A stretch of DNA of 64,000 nucleotides from Pelecanus crispus. Taxonomy: Eukaryota > Chordata > Aves > Pelecaniformes > Pelecanidae. Where the stretch lies: NCBI RefSeq assembly GCF_030463565.1, contig NC_134649.1, forward strand, positions 40,775,044-40,839,043. Reading direction: 5' to 3'. The position numbers and the translations under genes were made by a program. The notes beneath the pieces were generated by a model. It did no database searches. It saw nothing but the letters and a program-made list of their open reading frames with translations, and was not told the DNA's origin. Of this stretch, positions 11,701 through 23,700 are shown in pieces. Positions within the stretch are counted from its first letter, which is position 1. The number at the start of each line of letters is the position of its first letter.

Positions 11701-14700
11701 CTCAACGCCAGGTCACTGGAAAAGAGCGTGCAGAGCCTGTGTGTTCACTTAATTTGATTAGGAAATGGAGAGTTGCTTAATTGAGGCCACTCTAATTAGA
11801 GCAGCAGAGGTTAGAGCGTACGTCCGGACCAGCGGGAGCCCTTGGGAGACCGGGGGCAGGAGGGGCAGAAGTGGCCTCATGGAATACAGAGAGTTTGCAG
11901 TGGCAGAGAGGGGGGGTCAGCAACATAGGCTGACTGACAAGACTACCCTCACCTCCACTTATTCCGCCCTTCCCTCCCAGTGAGGCAGCGCTCCCAGCCT
12001 GCTGCAGAAGTCTCCCTGAAAACAGAGGAGGGGAGTGCAGGGTGCACCCCTGCAGCCCAGGTAACAAGAGCTACGTAGTCAGAGCCAGAGCAGTCTCTCA
12101 GCCCACGTGAGGGAGAAGAAGTGCACCCTGAAAGTCCTGTTACAGCTGGGCACGAAGCAAGACAGGTCTGACAGGGGAAAGGGAGCGCAAAGTTGTGTTC
12201 TGGTCCTGCTTCTGCAAGATCCAAGACCAGGCGGTGGAACTAGTCTGCTGCTAGACTGGCGATGAAGGGGCAGGAGTGCTGCAGTTAGAGGTTTACACTG
12301 ATTTTACTTTTCTGTGAAGGTCTCTAAAGCAGCATTATCTTCCTTTGAAGAACACAGCTAGAGAAATAGAGAAACAGGCCTGGGCCCACAGCTCTTGCTC
12401 TGCCACGCGTGGCTGTGCAAAGCATCCAGCGTGCTGAGGGTGAAGGGATTCCTGTGGAGTTGCTCTTACCATTCCCATCAGGATCGGCCTTGACTGCAGT
12501 GTACATCTCCCGGATGTTTTCGGGGGTCATCCACCTGCCGTTCCCAAGCCGGGTGTGGGTCAACACCTGAAATTCATAAATGGATCAACACAGGGCACTG
12601 GTTTCTTGTACTAACGAAACCCTACAGATTCCCTGCTTGAGGCCTGGCGGGCTCTCCCCTCTGCCGAGCATCGGCCAGCCAGGCGTCAGCACGCCTCTGC
12701 AGAAAGAAGATTGCAGTGAGAATCATATGGCAACCACACACAGTGTGTGGCTGATGAGTGCTGTTATTTCCAGTTTAGGTCATGGCAAATGACTGCTGGG
12801 ACTCGATTAACCAGTCAGGAGATGGAGCAGGCACAGCTCTTTCTCTTGAAGGGAAAGTAAAGCTAGATGATAAAAGTGAATGCTTTTAATTGTCCAAGAT
12901 AGGGCTTGGGACAAAATGTTTCCTTTCCACATGGACAGAGAGACGCAGTATCCTGGAGAGCTCTCAGCATGCTCTGACCTCCAGAGAAGGGAGCCTTGCC
13001 CTGGGTTGTCACTGGCACAGTTCCCCATGCTCCAAAACATGTGCTGCCCATGGGACAGCACACACCCCCAGCCCCACCTGAAACAGGAGCCTGGGGAGGG
13101 ACATCCTTGAACTGCCAGCGCCTGCCCTGATGCACCCTGCCATACAGGGCAAGGTGCTCATTGTCCCCCTCCAAGGTCATTAACAGGGGTGGCTTTGCTG
13201 ATGTCTGGTCAATTCAGCGCAGTCAGTCCCCACAGGCTGCGCAAAGCAGTGCCTACACTACAAACTCACTTCCCTGGGACACCCAGCAAGAGGAAACCCA
13301 CAGCACAAGGAACATTTTACCCAGCATATTCAAAACACACATCTCCTGCCAAGGACCGTTGCTACCTCCCAACAGCATCACAACTGCTCCACATTTCCCC
13401 AGAAACTTCCACGCTGAAGGCCAGCACAAGTCTTGAGACGTGAAATTAAACAAATACTGATGAATATATACCGGGGTCTGGTCCTACTCAAGCACAAGAG
13501 TAATCACAAGACCACCTGAGGAGAGGACATGCCAGAGGGTCCCCCAGCAAACCTCCCCTGGTCTGTCCGGCACTCTACCTCTTTGAGCTGCAGCTGCCCA
13601 TCCTGATTGTGGTCCAGCAGATTGAAAATGTCCATCTGGCTGATTTCTATCATTTCCATGGCTTCCTCATAGTCATCCGTTGGCAAGATCTGGCTCTTCT
13701 GCAGCCCCTTCAGCTGTGCCAGATGGACGATGAGCTTGCACTCCTCCTCTGTCAGGAAGTCAGGAATTTCTGGAGCAAAAGTGTGAGCAGCAACAGAAAC
13801 TGAGGAACTGTTAAAGTGGGACTCTATACTGATGACAGGCCACTCAGAAGGAGGTGGGGGGGAGAAGGCAGTTTAGAAACTGCCTAAGTTTGGGACATTC
13901 AAACACATCCAGCCTTCTACCAGAAGAGCTCCCAAAGAGCATGCACCATACACCTGAGCTGCTGGAGGCGGGTATTTTTACAGCAGCAGTTCCTAAAATG
14001 TTTGGATCCAGGGGTCAAGCCCTTAAATTCTCTCACAGATACCACAATGGACAAAGGAGTGAACAAACACGTGCATATCACCACATATTATCACTTCAAA
14101 GGTGACATGTGGATCACAGTCTGGGTGGGAACTGCTGCTCTGCAGGAAGCCAAAACCTTTGTGGTGGGCAGTGGTGATGGCGGGGGTTTCAGGCTTCCTT
14201 GCTCTCATGTGGAGAGGACAGCACTTTGCGCAAAACCAAATGCCTTTCAGGGGAACCTGGCACACTGCTCTACTATGAAAGTCAAACAGCAAGGAAACAA
14301 ATTCCAAACTTACTCCCGCTCATTCCTCTGATCCCCCACTAAAAATGGTCTTCACATTATTATTACAGGGGAAGACACCACACATGGCAGATGCCATGCT
14401 CCATACCCAGGCAGCATCCTGGTATCACCAGCCTTTGCAGCACGGCACCAGCAGCAATCACACAATACCAGGATCCCAAGCAAATTTAAATGCAGAGAAA
14501 TCCACCGATGACTACGAGGCTAAGAGATTTCTAGCTGCATGGTGCACTGGGCATACACTTGCAAAGCACTGGTGGGGTCCTGTTCCACAGCACAGTTACA
14601 CTGTGGCCCAGCAGGTTGAGAAGATCCTTCTGACTGACACTTGTCACTGTGTCCTGGTTTCAGCTGGGGTAGAGTTAATTTTCTTCCTAGTAGCAGGCAT

Positions 14701-17700
14701 AGTGCTGTGTTTTGGATTTAGGATGAGAAGGATGTTGATAACACACCGATGTTTTAGTTGTTGCTAAGTAGTGCTGACACTAGTCAAGGACTTTTCAGCT
14801 TCCCATGCTCTGCCAGGTGCACAAGAAGCTGGGAGGGGACACAGCCAGGACAGCTGCCCCAAACTGACCAAAGGGCTATTCCATACCATATGGTGTCACA
14901 CTCAGTATAGAAACTGGGGGGAGTTGGCTGGAGGGGGGCAAAGAACCATTGCTCAGGGATGGGCTGGGCATTGGTTGGTGGGTGGTGAGCAGTTGCATCA
15001 CTTGGTTTTCCTGGGTTTTGTTTCTTTCTCTCGTTTTGTTTTTCATTACAATTTATTATTATTATATTTTGTTTCAAATATTAAATTGTTCTTATCTCAG
15101 CCCAGGAGTTTTCTCACTCTTACTCTCCTGATTCTCTCCCCCATCGCACCAGAGCAGGGGGAAGTGGGCGAGCAGCTGCGTCGTGCTTAGTTGCTGGCTG
15201 GGGTTAAACCACGACACACTGCTATGGGGATCTTGTTACCAGCTGCTGAGACTTTTGATGAGGGAAAGAAAAACCACCAAAGCAGGACAGGTTTAAGTGC
15301 TCCTAGGCCCAAGGTCCTGCTCTCCAAATCGCAGCCCCCTAGAGCTCCTGCAGGTATGTGCCAAGGACATATTATATCTCCAATATAGCAGCAATCCTCA
15401 AAGGGGGGGGGGGGGGGGGGGAAAAGAGTTAATTACTTCCATGACCTTAAATCAACCCTATCAGCTCAAACTGTCAATAAGCAGTTGGCTTCTTGCTAAG
15501 CACAGACCAGAACCAGCCCTGGAGAGAATGAGATGTTCCTGGGAAGCCCCAGAAACACAATGCAGCCGGCTGTATCCGTAACACCCTCCAAGGAAACAAT
15601 TTCCGCCACAGGCAGCGCAGGGTCCTTGTGCCAGAGGATGCTTCAGAGCTGGAGCTTCCGCTGGCTGGTTTGAACCTCGTGGCACAGCACCAGGTCCGAA
15701 TGAACTGTGTGCGCTGGCAAGCAATGCCCCCAATATTTCCAGTTCCCCAAACCAGGCTACAATAATGACAGCTTCTGTAATCTTAATTACGTGCTGGAGG
15801 AAGGACAATCCCGCTCTTCAGTGGTAGTAACGGGATTTCGTAATGAAGTAAAGATCCTGTTAAGCAGAAAGCATGCTCTGTCACGCAGGTTGCAAGGTGA
15901 GGGGGTTTCCAGCTAAGCACTGCCAATCCCATCTGCAAACAACCTGGATCCACAGCTGCAAATTAGTTCCTCTCTACCCTCAGCTCTCCGAAACGGTTAA
16001 CTTCTGGCTGTGAGACCATCCTATCTCCCTGCCTGCTCAACAATAGATCCAGCTAAACAAATGCCTCCTAATTGACTTTGAGCAACACTTGATTGCTTTT
16101 ACAAAAAACAAAAGAGAGGAAAACATTGGGGTTTATGAAATAATGACTAATCCTGGAGCAAGAGAAAGGGGATGGGTTGGAGCACTGGTCTCAAACAGAG
16201 ATTCAATCTCGGCTGAAAGAGCCCCAAGACACATGGGCCAAGTCATTCATCCCTCCCCAGCCGCCCTCATTTCCACACCTGCTGATCTAAGCCAAACCCC
16301 TGCTAAAATCCAAACAATCGGGGCCGCTGGCAAATGAAAATTGGAGCATTGTCTTCCCCATGAGGGCTCTGAAAGTGCTGCACTTAATGAGGATGGATCG
16401 ACAGAGAGGTGGCTCGTAGGCTATAAAAGGCATCCCACAGTCGGGAGCAGCTCAGTCCAGGGTGCGCTGCCCATTCGCCCGCTCCCAGCTCGTTCCAAGC
16501 ATGGTCACGGCCCACCGCAGGCACCCCTCGAGGCTGGGTGGCCCATGGCTGCTGGGTCTCCTGGCACGCCTGCTGCTCTGGGGCTCCCCAGGAGCCTGGG
16601 CGAGCTACCTGAGGAGATCCTCCAGCTGCACGCCCATTCCACACCGTATGGCCTTGTGCTACGATATCGGCTACTCCGAGATGAGGATTCCCAACCTGCT
16701 GGAGCACGAGACCATGCCAGAAGTGATCCAGCAGTCTTCCAGCTGGCTGCCTTTGCTGGCCAGGGAGTGCCACCCAGACGCTAGGATTTTCCTCTGCTCC
16801 CTCTTTGCACCAATCTGCTTGGACAGGTAAGATGTTTTTACAAGTTATTTCAGCTGTAGCAAGTAACACTCCCCAAGAGTGCAACCGCATTTGCCTCCCA
16901 AGAGAAAACGCATGCAATGTGATCAGCGCAGTCCCCGAGAAGCCGCGCTGTCCCTCTCGGCAAGGGGCAATTGGATTACCCAGCAGGGATCTTCTCTCTG
17001 AAAGTGAAACATGAGCATTCATCTCGCAGGAGCAGAAACATTATGTTCCCTCCTCTGGATTTTCCTGCTCTCCCACCCCAGGCACCATTGCTGTCTCCCC
17101 TGGCCACCCCCCTCGCACACCGCAGTAGCTGCTGGCACCCACCGGCTTCACCTCCCACCTTCCCCGCAGCCCCCTTCCCAGCTCCTGCCCCGACCACGCA
17201 GGGGCTTCCTCAGCCCAACAGTGCCAGCATCAGAGAGAAATCCTCAGGTTTGAGGTGCAGCTGTCAAAGGACAGAGCTGCTACGGAAATCAGCTATCTAA
17301 TTAGGCACCTGTAAAGGTAAGCAGCCTTTGCACAACTCAAAAAGATCCCTGTGGGTGGGGGCAGGTGGGGAGGGCTTCTGGCAGCAGCCCATATTGAACA
17401 GCCTCATCCCTCCTGTCCTCAAGACATTCGTTGTTTGCTTCCTGGGCTTGAATGTTCAAAACACATCAAAGACCCCAAAATAGCTCTGCTAGCGCTACAG
17501 CGTGCAACAGAGCCCTGTGCAGCAGCAGCGCGGTGCTGGGGCTTGACCCTCAGCCTGCTGCCAGAAGCGGTCCCCAGGTGCTGCAGTCCCCATCCCCTCC
17601 CCAGGCTCATCTACCCCTGCCGCAGCCTGTGCGAAGCCGTCAAGAGAAGCTGCGCGCCCGTCATGGCTTGTTATGGCTACCCCTGGCCCGAAATCCTGAA

Positions 17701-20700
17701 CTGCAACAAGTTTCCTGCAGATCATGAACTGTGCATCGCAGCAGTCTCCACGGATGAGAATTCCTCGAGCAGGAGAAGTAAGGTTTTGTTTTTTTTTTTT
17801 TTCTCCTCACATGTTTTCCCATATGTTACACTGAAAGCTCAAAAGGATAGGCCTATGCCTTGTTTCTATTCCTAGTATTTCTGGGTTTAAGCTATATTTA
17901 GAAAAAATAATTTGTAAATTCTAGTTTTATTCTCTCTGGGAACCCTGCCGTGTCTAGAAAATTAGCGTAAAGTTGAGTGTAGCTTGGTCCCCTCTCTACT
18001 GTATTCATTAGCTCCCCGGGTGCCACCAGACCACGTGGGGTTTGGGACAGGGGGAAGAAATCGCTGTAAAAGCCTAAAGCTCACAGCTTGTGTGCAGGCT
18101 CCAGGCGGCGAGATGTGCTTCCAGCTGAGCTAAGGAGCTGCAGCCCTGATCTTTCAGCTGTGTCCAGGGTTTAAATAAACATGCAAAAAGAAATGTTTTG
18201 CAAGCCTTCTCTTTAAACATTAGGAAACACCACAAAGGGGCATAAGCCTCTGCAGACACGAGTTACACAAGAAAAAAAAATGTTTAAGACTGAAAGACTA
18301 GATTAAACACCCAGATACTGTTGAACAGTGGGGGAGATTCAAGAGCAGTTAAGAGGAGAACAGATGCCTCATTTCAGCATCACTGGATGGAGTCTGGCCA
18401 TACCAATGGCTTTGCTGTTTCATCCAAACCAGGAGATCTTCATTAAGCATTTTCACTGCTGCTTTAAGATGCAGCAACACACACAAGCCTAAACAAAGCA
18501 CGACAAGCAGCGTCTGCCCCAGCCACAGAAAGGAGAGCTTAACGTTTCCCACCCTGGCAGCCTAAGCTGTCTCTCCAGGGACTGGGTAGCTCGGGGGGAA
18601 GCAACACTCGGAAACAGCAAGCCACCACTCGCAGACCTCAAAATTGCATTATGCCTTTTCCAATGAAGCTTGACAAGGGTGTTATAACTAAATTTCTGTT
18701 GCAGCAGTGCCCCGAGCCAGCTGCAAGGACTGCGAGCTTGAGGAGGCCAGCACTGCCAGGGAGATCCTGGAAAACCTCTGTGCCAATGATTTTGGTGAGT
18801 GACCCCCCTCCTCCTTTCAGTTGCTGCCGTTGTCTCCAGAAGCCAAGTAGTGGCATGGACAGAAAATGGCTTTACCATAACAAACTGACTCAGAGGAACT
18901 GCAGCTTTCACAGCAGATCCCAGGGATTTTGAGGTCCCAACTTACCTGTTAGGTAGCAGGAGGCCCCAGCTCCAGGCACCACCGAAGATGAAGACCTGTT
19001 TTATTTCTGTGGGCTCTGATTTGGTTTTGGTCTGTGGCTGCTAAATACAAGCGCTACTCTGGTTTTCCCTTGGAGACCAACATTTCAACTGATGCCCATA
19101 AAAACCTTTAGCAAATGCCACATCAGTTATTTCAAATTTCAATACCATTGTTCTATGTGACTCTCCCTCCCCTAGCCCGAGCAGGTGGCAGCACTGGCTC
19201 TGCTCAAACAGCTGGCAAGAAGTTTTCAAAGGACAGTCCTGAATTCAGGCACACAACCTTCAGCGGGGGAGTTAAAAATCCTGGGCAGCTGGCAGTCATG
19301 TCACCTCCTGGAATCCCAGCTCAGAGAAAAGTCAAGTAATTTGCACGAGGCCAGGACTTTGATGCATCCACTTGCTTATGCCCCTGCTTCCTACAGGGTT
19401 TCTGCCCATGCAGTGGTGCTGATACACCTTGGCCACTCTCTTGAGAAAAGCAGAGCGAGAACAATGGTGTTCAGTTCTGGAAACTAATCTCAAATGAAAA
19501 CTTTTACAAGTTCACTGCAATTATAAGAGCTTGGATGGATGCGTCACCACATTACAGAAACAGCAAGAAAGCCTTGCGCTGGCTGTGTGTTTAAGTAGGT
19601 AAGAGCTATGAAAAGTAAACAGAACTAACAGCTCTTTTTCCAACCCCCGCAGCAGTGAAAATCCGAATCCTGAGGAAGAATATGACGACCACCATCTCAG
19701 ACTTTGACCTGGACCCCTCCAGGGTGGAGGTCCTGAAGCATGGCCCACTCCTCAGAACCGAAATCCCCGCTAGGCTCCAGCAGTGGCTGGACATAGATGC
19801 TACCTGCGTCCACAACATCATGAGAGGCACTCACGCAGGGGTCTTCGTTGTAAGTGGCGAAGTACAGAGTGACAAAGTGGTGGTGAACAAGGCCTACGCC
19901 TGGCAGAAGAAGAACAGGAACCTCCATCAGGCAGTGCGGAGGTGGAAACATCACCGCTGCCCTGAACAGGCTGGCCGGAAGGTCTGAAAAATCTCAATTC
20001 CAATAATAAGAAACTGCTCCTTTCCCTAAGGCTAGAAAACTCCTTTCCCTGGCAGTTGGTGTTTTGGAGATGTACAGACAGTATTTTTAGGTGATTCAAA
20101 GCAGTCATAGTCCACAGATAGGGCCTCACTACAGATCCCTGCTTTACTGAGAGCGAGCTTAAGGATGCAGATTTAACATGTTCCTCTCGCAAGGATTCAG
20201 GACTTGCGATGGACGGCTTTGTGTAGGATCCAACATCACAACAAAACTGAACTGAACTCTGCAGGCGAGCACAGACTAGAAGAGACCTGTAATAACAGTT
20301 CCTTCTAGTTCTCATCATTGAAGTCAACAGCCATTTCAGCTTCATTATTTGACCCTGAGACACCGATGCTGTCCAAGTGCCTGCTTGCTTTCTGTCCAGA
20401 GACATTACGCAAAAGTCTCCCTGACTGCTAAGAGATGCTTTTTTATGTAATGGAGCAAACACTTTACTTTTGAACAGTCCAAAGTAAATTAAGGGGGAGA
20501 GGAACCCACCCAGGCAACGACCAGAAATGAATGCTAAACTCCACTCTTGAGCAGTCACTCAGGCTGTCCCTTCAGCTTGCTGTGCTGAGAGTTGATGAAC
20601 ATCTGCACAGGTAAAAAGAAAGAGCTGTTCTCAAGCAGGAAAGGCACAAAGCAAAGATAGCTGAGGATTTCTGCATAACAGGGAAAACATGTTTTAACAT

Positions 20701-23700
20701 CAGGAATGAAGTTTGGATCAGAAGCTTCTGGTAACCGGAGAACTACCGAAGATATCACAAGAGCCTTGAGAAAGCAGAGCACAAGTGGGACATCAGCTGT
20801 TTAAACCTGCAACGGCAGCTTTGCGTGGGACTCGGAGGTGAGCCCCAACCACAGCACAGCGGGAGATACTTGCAGTTCTGATATGGGGATGGGGGGGGAG
20901 AAACGTTACACATCTGTCTGGCCTTCCCCCTGCACACAAGGAAGACAGAAGAGGTGGCAAAACTCAATCTCACCAAGTTCTCTGCAGCTCACTCTCTCAC
21001 CCAGGTAAGCAGGGACCGTAATTCCCCGCAGGGGTAAACACAGCGATAGCTCTACACCCCAGACCACAGAGCAGAAAACAGCAAATCCCCAAATCAGAAA
21101 ACAAGTCGGATTCCTACTGCCTAACAAAGCACTGTCCGTGGAAAGTTTTCTACACTGGATTAAAATTGGGACTGAAATAAGAAAATAAGGGGAAAAACGG
21201 CTTTTGGGAGAAACGCGTTCTGCCTTGTTCACGATGCCTGCAGCCTTGGTTGTGGACAGCCACTCAGTTTGATGGAGACACATTGCCTCCCTGTGCTCGT
21301 AAAGCACACCAACAACCCACCATGAGATCTCTTCAGACTTAGTGTGGGCTGAGATGAGCACTCAGACACTCACACTGAAATTCAGCTGCGCCCTGACATT
21401 TGGGCAGTGATTACTTCTATTCCCTGAGGCTCTGAAGAAAAACACAGCAAGATTTCCGATTTTTATTTCTCCCTACTGCCTAATCTTGCAAACTGCCACC
21501 CAATTCACAGAATCCACTGCCAGGTGGTCTCTGCAATGGCAGTATCTTCTGAACAGACTGCGTTTGGAAAACACAACAGAACACATAAAAGCGCTGAAGG
21601 TTGAAAAGGCTTTGTCTGATATTTGTTTTCCATTAACAGGATTATTTGATTACTAGTGTTTCCTAACTAAAAAGTGCACAGATGGTCTGACTTACAAGCT
21701 TTAGAAATGACGTCTCATAGCCAGAGGGGGATAAAATAGGGCAGGGACTTTTTCATAGCTCCACGAAATACGCTTGGGTTCAATGCAGATGACTTACCCA
21801 CATTTAAAAACAAACCGCAAGTTCCCCTGAGGTGCCCAGCGCCATGCTCCAAAGCACAGAGCTCACATTAAGTCGTTAACGAGCCAGCCACTGCTGTAGT
21901 CCCACTACAGCCCACTCTGCTGAACGCAAAGATCACAGACCAGCCACTTATTTCCTTAAACTGGCTCTCGCATGCCACAACACTTTGTGTTAAGTAAAAT
22001 CCCCAGAAATGCAGGAGTCCTTCTTTGCTAGCAACTTCTGGTTTTGTCTAACAGAACCCAGTTAAACACACACTTCCACTAATTTAAACAACAGATGCAA
22101 TTTTTTCTTTAAACCAGCTGATTCAGATTGGTACTGTTTGCACGGATAGAGAAGTCTCTGGAAGTCTTTTAAAGTCAGAGCTGGCTCCTGGCAGGTTCAT
22201 CCAGGAGATAAGAGCTGTCTTGTGAGTTGCAGTTTCTAAATAAGGGACTCCCTATCGGAGGACAAAGGAGAACAGACTTGCGTGGCATCTCAAACGTTGA
22301 ATGTCTGTCCTTGCCCATGATACCATCCTCAGGGAGCAAAATTTCCCCCAGAACTGATGGAGGTGCTGGAGTGACAAGTTAAAAGCTGTGGGATTACTGC
22401 TGCCAGGACTGACCTGCCTTTTCACAACTTCAGTACCTTCCCTGCAGGCCAGGATCAACTCTCACTTCAGCCGGGCAGAGAAGGTGGAAACAGTTTTCCT
22501 GAGCGAAAACCAGAGCAACTTCCCCAGACCATGGTTCTGGTAATGACGTCAGTTTTGTGAACGCTGTGGGGTATCAGTTCCAGGTTGGTGTGTCTGTTTA
22601 CTGAATGTCAGACAGAAACTCACTTAGAAATTTCCATACCACCAGTACCACATATGTAGAAATGACAAAAAAACTTTGTATATTTCTTCCGGATACTTAC
22701 TGCATTAAAGGAATTTAATAAGAAACCTATCTGATTTATGGCCAGGCTTTCAGCGTGTATAACCTATTTGGAATCAGAAAAAAACCCCTCTTCTTGAGAA
22801 AGCATCTAAAAGACTCTCAATGCTATCTTTTCAGAGACAACAGGTGTTCTCTGACTGTGCAGTAGCAGGAATTTTGCAATCATCTGTCCCAAAAAATTAA
22901 TTTGTATATTCTCAGTGGATTTCCAGAACAGAGTTCAATTAACGAGGCTTTACCAGTCACAGCAAAAAAATCACAGAAAGGTAAAGGTTTTAAAATACCT
23001 GAAAGAAGAATGTCATGTGGTTGTATATCAGAGCAGCCAGAAATAAAGATAAATCTAGAACAGGACGCAAAATGGTGCAAGACATCAGACCCATCAATTC
23101 TCCTGTTACTCATCTCGGCGGCACTGAAGCACCAACATTAAATTGCTTTATCATCATTTATTACCAAAAGTTTGGGGATCTCTCGTCCCTTTCTAATACT
23201 TAGCAGCTTCTTCGAGGTCCTCTTCAGTGATCTTCTGTCTATTCGTGGCATTTTAAAGGGAATCTGAAAAAACCTGGAAAGGTTAATCTTCCAAATTCTT
23301 CTAAGTGGGCCACCTCAAACAAGTAACCTCCGCGAGCACCATATCAAAATACCTTGCACAAAATCACGCTGTTTTTAACACAGCCCCAGGGAAAAGCGAC
23401 ACAGGGAGGAGAAGCGCACACGCGAGAAGGCCTTTTCCCGCGAGTGGGCGTACGGCAGCGGCGGGTGCGGGGCAGATTCCCCCCGGCCGCTGCCAGACGG
23501 TGCCCCCCCGCCGGCGGGGACCTCCCAGAGCTGCGCGCCGCTGCCTGCCGGGCCCCGCGGCCCCGCTCCCACGGCCCCGGCAGCAGGTGACGGCCGGGCC
23601 GTCACCCCCCGAGCCGGCCCCGGGGCAGTGGGCCGAGCTGCCCGCCCGCTACCGGCGTGCCCCGGGCCCGGCAGCAGCGCGGGCCGGTGTCCGCCGCTGC

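Noticed and set aside
16462-16500. Upstream in-frame extension of the SFRP gene
   Set aside because: It begins at a GTG, lies close to the predicted cap site after the TATA box, and would push the signal peptide inward. ATG at 16501 is the better start.
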